DNA of 64,000 nt. It comes from Pseudomonas sp. MRSN 12121 (GTDB lineage Bacteria; Pseudomonadota; Gammaproteobacteria; Pseudomonadales; Pseudomonadaceae). The position numbers and the translations under genes were made by a program. A model generated the notes under the pieces. The model ran no database searches. It had not been told where the DNA came from and was given only the letters and a program-made list of their open reading frames with translations. Within the stretch, counting starts at the first letter, position 1; the number at the start of each line of letters is the position of its first letter. Of the stretch, positions 26,217 through 36,180 are shown piece after piece. The DNA lies in contig NZ_CP010892.1 in NCBI RefSeq assembly GCF_000931465.1, forward strand, positions 1,922,001 to 1,986,000, written 5' to 3'.

Positions 26217-28664
26217 CTAGCGGGTTTTCCCTTCGCCCAGGGTCAGTTCGTCCTTGGCGAAGTCATCGACGTCTATGACTTTGCGGCGGGCGGCTTCGGC
26301 TTCGCGCAGGGTCTGGGCTTCCACCGGTTGCAGCACGCCGGCCTCCAGTGCCGCGTCGATCGCCGGTTCGCCGGCGGCCGGTTTGACCTGGCCGCTTTTC
26401 AGCGCCTCATGCAGTTTTTTCTGCAGCGGATGGCTGGCGCTCAGCAGATCGCAAGCGTGCTGCAGGGCGCCGACCGGGTCCTGTGCCGATTGTGGGCGGT
26501 AGCAGCCGGCCAGCAGTTCTTCCAGGGCCGGGTCGCCCTTGGCCCGGCCGATGACGGCGGCGACCTCGGCGTCGAGCTTGTCGGATGGGCCCTTGTGCCG
26601 ACGGCCGAACGGGAAGACCACTGCGCGCAGCAGGCAACCCAGCACCCGGTTCGGGAAGTTGTCGAGCAATGCGTCCAGCGCCCGTTCCGACTGGCCGAGG
26701 CTTTCTTCCATGGCCCAGGTGAACAGCGGTTGCAGGTGTTCCGGCGAGTCCAGGTCGTGATAGCGCTTGAGGGCCGCGGAGGCCAGGTACAGGTGGCTGA
26801 GCACATCGCCGAGGCGCGCCGACAGGCGTTCGCGGCGCTTCAGCTCGCCGCCCAGCAGCATCATGCTCAGGTCGGCGAGCAGGGCGAAGGCCGCGGCCTG
26901 GCGATCGAGGGCGCGGAAGTAGCCCTGGCTGAGCTTGTCTCCCGGCGCAGGCTCGAAGTGCCCCAGGCCGAGGTTCAGCACCAGGGTGCTCGCGGCGTTG
27001 CTGACGGCAAAGCCGATGTGCTTGAGCAGCAGGCCGTCGAATTCCACCAGCGCCTGTTCATGGTCTTCGCGACCGGCCAGGGCCATTTCCTTGAGTACGA
27101 ACGGATGGCAGCGAATGGCGCCCTGACCGAAGATCATCAGGTTGCGCGAGAGGATGTTCGCGCCTTCCACGGTGATGAAGATCGGTGCGCCTTGCCAGCT
27201 GCGGCCCAGGTAGTTGTTCGGGCCCATGATGATGGCCTTGCCGCCATGCACGTCCATGGCGTGGCCGATGCACTCGCGACCGCGCTCGGTCAGGTGGTAC
27301 TTGAGGATGGCCGACAGCACCGAGGGCTTTTCCCCCAGGTCGACGGCGTTGGCCGTGAGCATGCGCGCGCTGTCCATCAGCCAGGCGTTGCCGCCGATGC
27401 GTGCCAGCGCTTCCTGGATGCCTTCGAAGGCGTTGAGGGGAACGTTGAACTGTTCGCGTACCTGCGCATATTGGCCGGTCACCAGGCTGGTGAACTTGGC
27501 CGCGCCGGTGCCGACCGCGGGCAGGGAGATGGACCGACCCACCGACAGGCAGTTCATCAGCATCATCCAGCCCTTGCCGAGCATTTCCTGGCCGCCGATG
27601 AGGAAGTCCAGGGGAATGAACACGTCCTTGCCCGAGTTCGGGCCGTTCATGAACGCAGCGCCGAGCGGCAGGTGGCGCCGGCCGATGTCCACGCCGGGGG
27701 TGTCGGTGGGGATCAGCGCCAGGCTGATGCCCAGGTCTTCCTCGTCGCCCAGCAGATGGTCCGGGTCGTAGGCCTTGAAGGCCAGGCCGAGGAGGGTGGC
27801 CACCGGGCCCAGGGTGATGTAGCGCTTCTCCCAGTTCAGGCGCAGGCCGAGGGTTTCCTCGCCTTGCCATTGGCCTTTGCAGATCACCCCGGTGTCGGGC
27901 ATGGCGCCGGCGTCGGAGCCGGCCAGCGGGCCGGTGAGGGCGAAGCAGGGAATCTCGTCGCCGCGGGCCAGGCGCGGCAGGTAATGGTTGCGTTGTTCGT
28001 CGGTGCCGTAATGCAGCAGCAACTCGGCCGGGCCAAGGGAGTTGGGGACCATCACGGTGGACGCCAGGTCGCCGCTGCGGGTCGCCAGCTTCATTGCCAC
28101 CTGTGAGTGGGCATAGGCGGAAAACCCTTTGCCGCCGAATTCCTTGGGGATGATCAGGGCAAAGAAGCCGTGATGCTTGATGTGCTCCCACGCGGCGGGC
28201 GGCAGGTCCAGCGCCTGGCCGACCTGCCAGTCGCTGACCATGGCGCACAACTCTTCGGTGGGGCCGTCGATAAAGGCCTGTTCCTCTTCGCTCAGTTGCG
28301 CCTTGGGATAGGCCAGCAGCTTGTTCCAGTCCGGACGGCCGCTGAACAGTTCGCCGTCCCACCAGACCGTGCCGGCATCGATGGCGTCGCGTTCGGTCTG
28401 CGACATCGGCGGCAGGACTTTCTGGAACCAGTTGAACAGCGGGGCGCTGAAGTATTTGCGGCGCAGGTCGGGCAGTAGCAAGGGCGCGGCGACCGCCGCC
28501 AGCAGGACCCAGAAGATCAGTAGCAGCCAGCCCGGTGCATGGCTGAAGGCGCCCATGGCCAAGAGGTAGACGGCCACCACGCCCAGGGCGGGCAGGGGCG
28601 CGGTGCGGCGGTGGGCCAGGTAGGCAATACCGACCAGCAGAACCAGTATCCACAACAACAGCAT
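26217..28664 (-). CDS. fadE: FadE-type membrane-associated acyl-CoA dehydrogenase
   Basis: First step of fatty-acid beta-oxidation (acyl-CoA to 2-enoyl-CoA, FAD-dependent). 815 aa, close to E. coli FadE (814 aa) and far longer than soluble acyl-CoA dehydrogenases. Two hydrophobic N-terminal segments (residues 1-60) anchor it. The acyl-CoA dehydrogenase core spans about 75-510 with FALTGPLAGSD and the Gly-rich block VHGGKAIIMGPNNYLGR. The C-terminal DUF1974-type extension follows. ATG 28664 has GGAGG 7-8 nt upstream; the earlier in-frame TTG is not needed. Neighbours match the PA2815 region. Other fadE paralogues probably exist. Confidence 0.93.
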   Translation of the reverse strand: MLLLWILVLLVGIAYLAHRRTAPLPALGVVAVYLLAMGAFSHAPGWLLLIFWVLLAAVAAPLLLPDLRRKYFSAPLFNWFQKVLPPMSQTERDAIDAGTVWWDGELFSGRPDWNKLLAYPKAQLSEEEQAFIDGPTEELCAMVSDWQVGQALDLPPAAWEHIKHHGFFALIIPKEFGGKGFSAYAHSQVAMKLATRSGDLASTVMVPNSLGPAELLLHYGTDEQRNHYLPRLARGDEIPCFALTGPLAGSDAGAMPDTGVICKGQWQGEETLGLRLNWEKRYITLGPVATLLGLAFKAYDPDHLLGDEEDLGISLALIPTDTPGVDIGRRHLPLGAAFMNGPNSGKDVFIPLDFLIGGQEMLGKGWMMLMNCLSVGRSISLPAVGTGAAKFTSLVTGQYAQVREQFNVPLNAFEGIQEALARIGGNAWLMDSARMLTANAVDLGEKPSVLSAILKYHLTERGRECIGHAMDVHGGKAIIMGPNNYLGRSWQGAPIFITVEGANILSRNLMIFGQGAIRCHPFVLKEMALAGREDHEQALVEFDGLLLKHIGFAVSNAASTLVLNLGLGHFEPAPGDKLSQGYFRALDRQAAAFALLADLSMMLLGGELKRRERLSARLGDVLSHLYLASAALKRYHDLDSPEHLQPLFTWAMEESLGQSERALDALLDNFPNRVLGCLLRAVVFPFGRRHKGPSDKLDAEVAAVIGRAKGDPALEELLAGCYRPQSAQDPVGALQHACDLLSASHPLQKKLHEALKSGQVKPAAGEPAIDAALEAGVLQPVEAQTLREAEAARRKVIDVDDFAKDELTLGEGKTR

Positions 28665-28907
28665 ATTCAATCCTCCGTGAAACCAGGGGGCAAAATCACC
28701 CCAAGAGCTTAGTCGGCATCCGACAAAAGGGGTGACAGGGCAGTGCGCCTGAATGTGTCAGAAGAAGCGGACGCAGAGCGTCAGGCAACGGGCAGGCTGT
28801 CGATCTGGCAAGGCATGCGGCACCAGCCTCTGATGTTTGGCCGAAACGTCGTTATCGCTGGGGTGGGGCCGTGGTTAGACTCGAGACTTCACTCGGAGAC
28901 CTTCCTC

Positions 28908-29567
28908 ATGCACGAGTACCTGAGCCCCAGCCGCTTCATCGATAGTGACCACCCCGCGGTGGTGGAGTTCGCCGAAACTCATCGCGGCGCCAGCCGCGAT
29001 CCGCTGGACCAGGCGGTCAGCCTCTACTACGCGGTGCGCGAAGCCGTGCGCTACAACCCCTACACCTTCAGCCTCGACCCCGAGACCCTGCGGGGCAGCC
29101 ATGCCTTGGCCACCGGCGAAAGCTATTGCGTGCCCAAGGCCACCCTGCTCGCCGGTTGTGCGCGGCATTGCGGGATTGCGGCGCGCATCGGCCTGGCGGA
29201 TGTGCGCAATCATCTGTCGACCCCGCGCCTGCTGGAATTGCTGCGCAGCGATGTCTTCGCCATGCACGGCTACACCGAGCTGTATCTGCAGGGGCGCTGG
29301 GTCAAGGCCACGCCGGCGTTCAACCGGAAACTCTGCGAGTTGTTCGACGTGGCGCCGCTGGAGTTCGATGGCCGCCACGACAGCGTGTTTCATCCCTTCA
29401 ACCGCCAGGGGGAGCAGATGATGGAATATGTGCTGGATCACGGACAGTTCGCCGATGTGCCCGAAAGGTTTTTCTTCAAGCATCTGGAACAGTGCTACCC
29501 GCATCTGTTCGGCGGACAGATGCCGGCGATGCTGGGCGACATGCAGGGTGATTTGAGCCAGCCCTGA
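28908..29567 (+). CDS. Transglutaminase-like cysteine-fold protein
   Basis: 219-aa cytosolic protein with the transglutaminase/protease fold: the catalytic Cys in GESYCVPKATL (about residue 74) and His in AMHGYTELYLQGRW (about 119). The third triad position, normally Asp in a VDPT-type motif, reads KATPAFN, so the acid is replaced or shifted. It may hydrolyse amide bonds instead of cross-linking. ATG 28908 has CGGAG upstream. It corresponds in place to PA2814, divergent from fadE and 42 bp before the GST gene. Substrate unknown. Confidence 0.85.
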   Translation: MHEYLSPSRFIDSDHPAVVEFAETHRGASRDPLDQAVSLYYAVREAVRYNPYTFSLDPETLRGSHALATGESYCVPKATLLAGCARHCGIAARIGLADVRNHLSTPRLLELLRSDVFAMHGYTELYLQGRWVKATPAFNRKLCELFDVAPLEFDGRHDSVFHPFNRQGEQMMEYVLDHGQFADVPERFFFKHLEQCYPHLFGGQMPAMLGDMQGDLSQP

Positions 29568-29609
29568 ACCGGCGTAGACTGCCTCGGCATTCATCACTGA
29601 GGAGCGGTC

Positions 29610-30233
29610 ATGCTGAAGATCTGGGGTCGGAAAAACTCGTCGAACGTCAGGAAAGCGTTGTGGTGCGCCGAAGAACTCGGCCTGGCCTACGAGGCGGTGG
29701 ATGCCGGTGGCGCCTTCGGCGTGGTGGATACGCCGGCGTATCGGGCGATGAATCCCAACGGCCGGATTCCGTTGATCGAGGACGACGGCTTCGTGCTGTG
29801 GGAATCCAACACCATCGTGCGTTATCTCGCCGCGCGCCATGCCGCCGGCACGCCTTGGTATCCGGACGATGTGCAGGCGCGGGCGTCGGCCGAGAAGTGG
29901 ATGGACTGGACCACCTCGACCTTCGCCGAACCCTTCCGCCATCTGTTCTGGGGTGTGCTGCGTACGCCCGCGGAGCAGCAGGACTGGGAGAAGATCGGCG
30001 CGGCGCTGAAAACCTGCGGCGAATTGCTGGCGGTGGTCGACCAGGCGCTGGCCGAGCGACCTTACCTGTCCGGTGACACCGTCGGCATGGGCGACATCCC
30101 CCTGGGCAGTTTTATCTACGCCTGGTTCGAAATGCCCATCGAACGCCCGCCATTGGCTAATCTGCAATCCTGGTATCAACGCTTGCAGCAACGCCCGGCC
30201 TATCGCAAGGCGGTGATGACCGCGTTGACTTAA
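29610..30233 (+). CDS. Glutathione S-transferase family protein
   Basis: 207-aa cytosolic GST. The thioredoxin-fold N-domain has the likely catalytic Ser in RKNSSNVRK and the glutathione-binding NGRIPLIED and WESNTIVRYLA. The all-helical C-domain contains GDIPLGSFIYAW. Close in type to PA2813 of P. aeruginosa. The start has GGAG 7 nt upstream. It may be co-transcribed with the transglutaminase-like gene. Exact substrate unknown. Confidence 0.93.
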   Translation: MLKIWGRKNSSNVRKALWCAEELGLAYEAVDAGGAFGVVDTPAYRAMNPNGRIPLIEDDGFVLWESNTIVRYLAARHAAGTPWYPDDVQARASAEKWMDWTTSTFAEPFRHLFWGVLRTPAEQQDWEKIGAALKTCGELLAVVDQALAERPYLSGDTVGMGDIPLGSFIYAWFEMPIERPPLANLQSWYQRLQQRPAYRKAVMTALT

Positions 30234-30365
30234 TACCGACTATCAATACAGGTGACTGTACTTGTGCGACGCCGGCACGCACCATTGGGCGTATCCGGCG
30301 CCGTTGCAATACAGCGATCCGCCCTTACCTATTAACGTTCTCCCTTCTTGGTGCATAAATCCGAT

Positions 30366-31298
30366 ATGAGTTCCGCTCTGTCCATCCGGCAGTTAACCAA
30401 AACCTACGGCAACGGTTTCCAGGCCCTGAGTGGTATCGATCTGGATGTCGCCGAAGGTGACTTCTTCGCCTTGCTCGGCCCCAACGGTGCCGGCAAATCC
30501 ACCACCATCGGCATTCTCTCGACCCTGGTGAACAAGACCAGCGGCACGGTCAATGTCTTCGGCCATGACCTGGACCGCGAGCCCGCCGCGCTCAAGCGTT
30601 GCATCGGCGTGGTGCCGCAGGAATTCAACTTCAACCAGTTCGAGAAGACCTTCGATATCGTCGTGACCCAGGCCGGTTACTACGGCATCCCGAGCAAGAT
30701 CGCCAAGGAACGGGCCGAGCAGTACCTGACGCAGCTCGGCTTGTGGGACAAGCGCGACGTGCCTTCGCGTTCGCTGTCCGGCGGCATGAAGCGCCGCCTG
30801 ATGATTGCCCGCGCCCTGGTGCACGAGCCGCGCCTGCTGATCCTCGACGAGCCGACCGCTGGCGTGGACATCGAGCTGCGCCGCTCGATGTGGACCTTCC
30901 TCACCGAGCTGAACCAGAAAGGCATCACCATCATCCTCACCACCCATTACCTGGAAGAGGCCGAGCAGCTGTGCCGCAACATCGGCATCATCGACCACGG
31001 CACCATCGTCGAGAACACCAGCATGCGCCAGCTGCTCAGCCAGCTGCATGTTGAAACCTTCCTGCTCGACCTGAAGACCGACATGAAGGTGGCGCCGCAA
31101 CTGGTCGGCTATCCGAGCCGGCTGGTCGATAGCCATACCCTGGAAGTCCAGGTCGACAAGGTGGTGGGGATCACCGCGCTGTTCGGCCAGTTGGCCCAGC
31201 AGAACATCGAGGTTCTGAGCCTGCGTAACAAAACCAATCGCCTTGAGGAGTTGTTCGTGTCCCTGGTGGAGAAAAACCTGTCGAAGGTGGCGGTATGA
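30366..31298 (+). CDS. ABC transporter ATP-binding protein (YadG-like)
   Basis: ATPase of an ABC-2-type exporter, 310 aa. Walker A GPNGAGKSTT, Q loop GVVPQEFNFN, signature LSGGMKRR, Walker B LLILDEPTAGVD and switch His in TTHYLEEAEQ. It closely resembles E. coli YadG (308 aa). ATG 30366 lacks a good Shine-Dalgarno, and nearby TTG/GTG (30348/30351) are alternatives. It overlaps the permease gene by 4 bp (ATGA). The substrate of YadGH-type systems is not established. Confidence 0.93.
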   Translation: MSSALSIRQLTKTYGNGFQALSGIDLDVAEGDFFALLGPNGAGKSTTIGILSTLVNKTSGTVNVFGHDLDREPAALKRCIGVVPQEFNFNQFEKTFDIVVTQAGYYGIPSKIAKERAEQYLTQLGLWDKRDVPSRSLSGGMKRRLMIARALVHEPRLLILDEPTAGVDIELRRSMWTFLTELNQKGITIILTTHYLEEAEQLCRNIGIIDHGTIVENTSMRQLLSQLHVETFLLDLKTDMKVAPQLVGYPSRLVDSHTLEVQVDKVVGITALFGQLAQQNIEVLSLRNKTNRLEELFVSLVEKNLSKVAV

Positions 31299-32074
31299 CA
31301 TCCGAGCTGCGGCCCAACCTTGTTGCCCTGAACACCATCGTCTATCGCGAGGTCCGGCGTTTCACCCGGATCTGGCCGCAGACCCTGCTGCCACCGGCGA
31401 TCACCATGGTTCTGTACTTCGTGATCTTCGGCAACCTGATCGGCCGGCAGATCGGCGACATGGGTGGCTTCACCTATATGGAGTACATCGTGCCGGGCCT
31501 GATCATGATGTCGGTGATCACCAACTCCTACGGCAACGTGGTCTCGAGTTTCTTCGGCAGCAAGTTCCAGCGTTCCATCGAGGAACTGATGGTGTCGCCG
31601 GTGTCGCCGCATACCATCCTGATCGGCTACACCCTGGGTGGCGTGCTGCGCGGCCTGGCGGTGGGCGTGATCGTGACCCTGCTGTCGCTGTTCTTCACCC
31701 ACCTGCAGGTGCATCACCTGGGAATCACCTTGCTGGTGGTGGTCCTGACCGCGACCATCTTTTCGCTGCTGGGCTTTATCAACGCGGTGTTCGCACGCAA
31801 TTTCGACGATATCTCGATCATCCCGACCTTCGTGCTGACCCCCCTGACTTACCTGGGCGGGGTGTTCTACTCCATCAGCCTGCTGCCGCCGTTCTGGCAG
31901 ACGGTGTCGCTGGCCAACCCGGTGCTGCACATGGTCAACGCTTTCCGTTTCGGCATCCTGGGCGTTTCGGATATCCGCATCAGCGTGGCCATTACCTTCA
32001 TGCTGGTCGCCACCGTGGCCCTGTACTTCGGTTGCGCTCGCCTGCTGGTGAGCGGGCGCGGCATGCGCCAGTAA
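31295..32074 (+). CDS. ABC-2 transporter permease (YadH-like)
   Basis: Six-helix inner-membrane permease of 259 aa, partner of the ATPase gene it overlaps. The ABC-2 signature near residues 95-190 and hydrophobic segments at about 30, 60, 115, 140, 175 and 230 fit the family. It is similar to E. coli YadH (256 aa). Gene order and overlap make an obligate two-component exporter likely. Confidence 0.93.
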   Translation: MTSELRPNLVALNTIVYREVRRFTRIWPQTLLPPAITMVLYFVIFGNLIGRQIGDMGGFTYMEYIVPGLIMMSVITNSYGNVVSSFFGSKFQRSIEELMVSPVSPHTILIGYTLGGVLRGLAVGVIVTLLSLFFTHLQVHHLGITLLVVVLTATIFSLLGFINAVFARNFDDISIIPTFVLTPLTYLGGVFYSISLLPPFWQTVSLANPVLHMVNAFRFGILGVSDIRISVAITFMLVATVALYFGCARLLVSGRGMRQ

Positions 32075-32088
32075 GTTCGCGCGCCTAT

Positions 32089-32123
32089 GCAAACGGCCTC
32101 CCTCGGGAGGCCGTTTGCGTTTC
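32089..32123. terminator. Bidirectional terminator after the ABC permease
   Basis: 14-bp perfect stem (GCAAACGGCCTCCC and its complement) with a 2-nt loop and T-rich tail, between the convergent permease and DUF2062 genes. It overlaps the end of the DUF2062 gene. Confidence 0.85.
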
Positions 32124-32638
32124 TACTGCCGGCTCTGCTTGCGGCGGCGCCATTGCCGGCCGACCCACCAGCGCCAGTACAGCATGGTCAGGCAATAGGC
32201 GAGGGCGCCGAGCACCAGGCCGGCCACCACCGAGCCCAGCAGGAAGGGTTGCCAGAGGGTCGAGAGTTCGCCGCTGATCCATTCCCAGGTCAGCTCGTCG
32301 GGCAGGCTGCGCGGTGGCACATTCATCAGCCAGGCGCCGACCTGATAGGTGCAGAAGAACACCGGCGGCATGGTGATCGGATTGGTCAGCCAGACCAGGC
32401 TCACGGCAATCGGCAGGTTGCCGCGTACCGAAACGGCGAGGGCGGCGGCCAGCAACATTTGCGCGGGGATCGGCATGAAGGCGGCGAACAGGCCGACCGC
32501 CATGGCGCGTGCCACGGAGTGCCGGTTGAGGTGCCAGAGGTTGGGGTCGTGCAGCAAGGTGCCAAGAAAGCGTAAGGACTTGTGTTCCCTGATGCTGGTC
32601 GGGTCTGGCATGTAGCGTTTGAATAGGCGCCGGGGCAT
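32123..32638 (-). CDS. DUF2062 membrane protein
   Basis: 171-aa membrane protein with three to four hydrophobic segments and a basic C-terminus. The family hallmark is the TNPITMPPVFF segment (about residue 85). Function unknown. In Pseudomonas this gene is usually next to and divergent from comEC, as here (147-bp gap). Confidence 0.88.
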   Translation of the reverse strand: MPRRLFKRYMPDPTSIREHKSLRFLGTLLHDPNLWHLNRHSVARAMAVGLFAAFMPIPAQMLLAAALAVSVRGNLPIAVSLVWLTNPITMPPVFFCTYQVGAWLMNVPPRSLPDELTWEWISGELSTLWQPFLLGSVVAGLVLGALAYCLTMLYWRWWVGRQWRRRKQSRQ

Positions 32639-32785
32639 AAGGCTTCTCGGTCAGTTCAGGCGGCAAGTATGCCCGGATTCTAGAAGGCGCCCATTCAGAC
32701 TTTGTGACAAATGATAAAGCTGGCGCAGCGTCCATTGGGCTAAGCCTGAGAGTGGGAATACTCCAGAACGCTCAAGGACGGGCCT

Positions 32786-35017
32786 ATGCGTATCGCCATG
32801 CTGGCATTGGCAACGGGGTTGCTGACCCTGCGTTTCCTGCCGGTGCTGCCGGCCTTCGGATGGCTGGTCGCGCTGGTGGTCCTGGCCCTGATGCTGCTGC
32901 CGTTTCGCAGCTATCCCGTGGCCTTGTTCCTGTTCGGGCTGGTCTGGGCTTGCGCCAGCGCGCAACGCGCCCTGGATGATCGCCTGTCGGAACCGCTCGA
33001 CGGCCAGACCCGCTGGCTCGAGGGCCGGGTCGTGGGGCTGCCGCAACAGGCCGACGGCATCCTGCGCTTCGAACTGGAAGACGCGCAGGCGCGGCGCGGG
33101 CCGATTCCCCGGCGCCTGCGCCTGGCCTGGTACGGCGGACCACCGCTGCACAGCGGCGAACGCTGGCGCCTGGCGGTGAAGCTCAAGCGGCCGCTCGGCC
33201 TGGTCAACCTGCAGGCCTTCGATCATGAGGCCTGGCTGCTGGCCCAGCGCATCGGTGCCACGGGGACGGTCAAGGATGGGCAGCGGCTGGTCGCCACCGA
33301 GGGCGGCTGGCGGGCACGCATTCGCCAGCGCTTGCTGCAAGTCGAGGCCCATGGGCGCGGCGGTGGCCTGGCGGCCCTGGTACTGGGCGACGGCTCGGGG
33401 CTCAGCCGGGAAGACTGGCGGGTGTTGCAGGATACGGGGACCGTGCACCTGATGGTGATATCCGGGCAGCACATCAGTTTGCTGGCTGCCGTGATGTACG
33501 CCCTGGTGGCCGGGCTGGCCCGTTATGGCCTGTGGCCCATGCGCTGGCCCTGGCTGCCCTGGGCGTGCGGGCTGGCCTTCGCCTCGGCCCTGGGCTATGG
33601 CCTGCTCGCGGGGTTCGACGTGCCGGTGCGCCGCGCCTGCGTGATGGTCGCCCTGGTGCTGATCTGGCGCCTGCGCTTTCGTCACCTGGGGGCCTGGTGG
33701 CCATTCCTGCTGGCGCTGAATGCCGTGCTGCTGTTCGAGCCGCTGGCCAGCCTGCAACCGGGATTCTGGTTGTCCTTTACCGCGGTGGCGGTGTTGATTC
33801 TGGTTTTTGGCGGGCGCCTGGGCGGCTGGCGCTGGTGGCAATCCTGGACCCGCATCCAGTGGCTGATCGCCATTGGCCTGTGCCCGGTACTGCTGGCGCT
33901 GGGGTTGCCCATCAGCCTCAGCGGGCCCCTGGCCAATCTGTTGGCGGAGCCTTGGATCAGCCTGTTGGTGCTGCCGCCGGCATTGCTCGGGACCTTGTTC
34001 CTGGCAGTGCCTTGGCTGGGCGAGGGGTTGTTGTGGCTGGCGGGCGGTTTGCTCGACCTGTTGTTCCGCGGCCTTGGCCTGCTGGCGGCTCGATGGCCCG
34101 CCTGGATAGCCCCGGACATACCGCTCTGGGCCTGGGGCATCAGCGCCCTGGGGGCCTTGCTGCTGTTGCTGCCCGCCGGTGTACCGCTGCGGCCGCTGGG
34201 CTGGCCGATGTTGCTGCTGATGGTGTTTCCACCGAAAAACACGCTGCCTTATGGCCTGGCGCAGGTCTGGCAACTGGATGTCGGGCAGGGGCTGGCGGTG
34301 GTGATTCGCACCCGGGAGCACGCACTGCTGTACGACGCCGGCCCGCGTTTCGGCGATTCCGACCTGGGGGAGCGCGTGGTGCTGCCGTCGTTGCGCAAGC
34401 TGGGCATCGAGCGCCTCGACCTGATGTTGCTCAGCCACGCCGATGCCGACCACGCCGGCGGGGCCGACGCTGTCCTGCGTGGGTTGCCAGTGGCCAGGCT
34501 GCTGGGCGGCGACCCCGAGGGCTTGCCGGCCCATCTGTCGGCGCAACCTTGTGCCAGCGGCGAGCAGTGGCAATGGGACGGCGTGCGCTTTTCCCTGTGG
34601 CAATGGTCGCAGGCGCGGACCGGCAACCAGAAATCCTGCGTGCTGCAGGTCGAAGCCAGGGGCGAGCGCCTGCTGCTGACCGGGGATATCGACGCCCAGG
34701 CCGAGCGCGCCCTGCTGGATACGCCGCTGGCCGTCCGGACCCACTGGCTGCAGGCACCGCACCATGGCAGCCGCAGTTCGTCGTCGGTGGCCCTGCTCAA
34801 GGCGCTGGCACCCTCGGCGGTGCTGATTTCCCGCGGGCATGGCAATGGTTTCGGGCATCCGCACCCGCAGGTCGTCGAACGTTATCGCCAGCAGGGCACC
34901 ACGCTTTACGACAGCGCGCGGCATGGCGCGCTGCAAGTGATGCTGGGTACCTACGCCGAACCCGTGAGCCTGCGGGCGCAGCGGCGCTTTTGGCGCAAAT
35001 GGCCACTATCTCCTTAA
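32786..35017 (+). CDS. comEC: DNA internalization/competence protein ComEC/Rec2
   Basis: Inner-membrane channel for import of single-stranded DNA during natural transformation, 743 aa. N-terminal DUF4131 region with TM helices, central competence domain with the VISGQHISLLAA motif, and a C-terminal metallo-beta-lactamase domain starting at VGQGLAVVI with LLSHADADHAGG (metal site). The MBL part may act as a nuclease on the non-imported strand. ATG 32786 fits the family start. A complete, intact frame suggests retained function, although other competence genes are not in this window. Confidence 0.93.
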   Translation: MRIAMLALATGLLTLRFLPVLPAFGWLVALVVLALMLLPFRSYPVALFLFGLVWACASAQRALDDRLSEPLDGQTRWLEGRVVGLPQQADGILRFELEDAQARRGPIPRRLRLAWYGGPPLHSGERWRLAVKLKRPLGLVNLQAFDHEAWLLAQRIGATGTVKDGQRLVATEGGWRARIRQRLLQVEAHGRGGGLAALVLGDGSGLSREDWRVLQDTGTVHLMVISGQHISLLAAVMYALVAGLARYGLWPMRWPWLPWACGLAFASALGYGLLAGFDVPVRRACVMVALVLIWRLRFRHLGAWWPFLLALNAVLLFEPLASLQPGFWLSFTAVAVLILVFGGRLGGWRWWQSWTRIQWLIAIGLCPVLLALGLPISLSGPLANLLAEPWISLLVLPPALLGTLFLAVPWLGEGLLWLAGGLLDLLFRGLGLLAARWPAWIAPDIPLWAWGISALGALLLLLPAGVPLRPLGWPMLLLMVFPPKNTLPYGLAQVWQLDVGQGLAVVIRTREHALLYDAGPRFGDSDLGERVVLPSLRKLGIERLDLMLLSHADADHAGGADAVLRGLPVARLLGGDPEGLPAHLSAQPCASGEQWQWDGVRFSLWQWSQARTGNQKSCVLQVEARGERLLLTGDIDAQAERALLDTPLAVRTHWLQAPHHGSRSSSSVALLKALAPSAVLISRGHGNGFGHPHPQVVERYRQQGTTLYDSARHGALQVMLGTYAEPVSLRAQRRFWRKWPLSP

Positions 35018-35119
35018 ATAGCCTGGAGTTATTAAAGGCCCGGGGCATGCGACATCAGGTTCTTCGGTGCATTCGGCCCCTATGTTAGAGTGGCGCACTT
35101 TTTCGAGGGGACTGTCACT

Positions 35120-35755
35120 GTGTGGGAATTGGTCAAATCCGGCGGCTGGATGATGTTGCCGATCATTCTGAGCTCCATCGTCGCGGTGGCCATCGTCGCC
35201 GAGCGCCTGTGGACCCTGCGGGCCAGCCGCGTCACGCCGCCGCATCTGCTGGGGCAGGTGTGGCGCTGGATCAAGGACAAACAGCTCAATAAGGACAAGC
35301 TCAAGGAACTGCGCGCCCATTCTCCCCTGGGAGAAATCCTCGCCGCGGGCCTGGCCAACTCCAAGCATGGTCGCGAGATCATGAAGGAGTGCATCGAAGA
35401 GGCCGCCGCCCGGGTCATCCATGAACTGGAGCGCTACCTCAACGCCCTGGGCACCATCGCCGCCATGGCCCCGCTGCTGGGCCTGCTGGGTACGGTGCTG
35501 GGCATGATCGATATTTTCAGCTCGTTCATGGGCTCGGGCATGACCACCAACGCCCATGTTCTGGCGGGTGGTATTTCCAAGGCGCTGATCACCACCGCGT
35601 CCGGACTGATGGTCGGTATTCCGGCGGTGTTCTTCCACCGCTTCCTGCAACGCCGGGTCGATGAGCTGGTGGTGGGCATGGAGCAGGAAGCCATCAAGCT
35701 GGTCGAAGTGGTGCAGGGCGACCGCGACGTCGACCTGGCCGAGGGCAAAGCGTGA
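35120..35755 (+). CDS. exbB: MotA/TolQ/ExbB proton-channel protein
   Basis: Inner-membrane proton-channel subunit (211 aa) that energises a TonB-type or related outer-membrane process with the downstream ExbD. Three TM helices: about 10-30, 110-132 and 155-178. The conserved block [19 protein letters not shown] lies in TM2. The start is GTG 35120 with CGAGGGG upstream; the longer frame from 35090 is not needed. It overlaps exbD by 4 bp (GTGA). Being in front of lpxK/kdsB, it may instead be called the PA2983-type ExbB paralogue rather than the main TonB one. Confidence 0.93.
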   Translation: MWELVKSGGWMMLPIILSSIVAVAIVAERLWTLRASRVTPPHLLGQVWRWIKDKQLNKDKLKELRAHSPLGEILAAGLANSKHGREIMKECIEEAAARVIHELERYLNALGTIAAMAPLLGLLGTVLGMIDIFSSFMGSGMTTNAHVLAGGISKALITTASGLMVGIPAVFFHRFLQRRVDELVVGMEQEAIKLVEVVQGDRDVDLAEGKA

Positions 35756-36180
35756 AATTCCGCCGCAAGCCACGGGAAACCATCGATATCAACCTCGCGT
35801 CGTTGATCGACGTGGTGTTTATCCTGCTGCTGTTTTTCGTCGTGACCACCACCTTTACCCGGGAAACCCAGTTGCGCGTCGACCTGCCGGAGGCCGTCAG
35901 CGGTTCCCCGGCCGAAGATCAGCAGACCAAGCAACTGGATATCGCCATCAGCGCCGACGGGGTGTTTTCGGTGAACAACCAGGTGCTGCCCAAGAGCGAC
36001 CTGGCCAGCCTGATCGACGCCTTGCAGAAGGAGTCGGCCGGCGACACCAACCTGCCGCTGTCCATCAGCGCCGACGGCAAGACCCAGCATCAGGCGGTCA
36101 TCACCGCGATGGACGCCGCCGGCAAGCTCGGTTTCAGCCATCTGCGCATGACCACCGTCGAGGCGGCGCCAGCACCCTGA
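35752..36180 (+). CDS. exbD: ExbD/TolR-family protein
   Basis: Partner of the preceding proton-channel gene, 142 aa. One N-terminal TM helix (residues about 17-36) with the proton-relay Asp in [11 protein letters not shown], then a periplasmic domain. It starts with GTG overlapping the exbB stop, and its stop overlaps lpxK (TGATG). Confidence 0.93.
   Translation: MKFRRKPRETIDINLASLIDVVFILLLFFVVTTTFTRETQLRVDLPEAVSGSPAEDQQTKQLDIAISADGVFSVNNQVLPKSDLASLIDALQKESAGDTNLPLSISADGKTQHQAVITAMDAAGKLGFSHLRMTTVEAAPAP

Noticed and set aside
30366..32074. YadGH-like genes as an antibiotic-resistance pump
   Set aside because: The sequence supports an ABC-2 exporter, but nothing shows the substrate, so no resistance role is claimed.
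32651..34936. A 761-aa minus-strand frame opposite comEC
   Set aside because: Low-complexity Gln/Pro/Arg translation; shadow of a high-GC gene.
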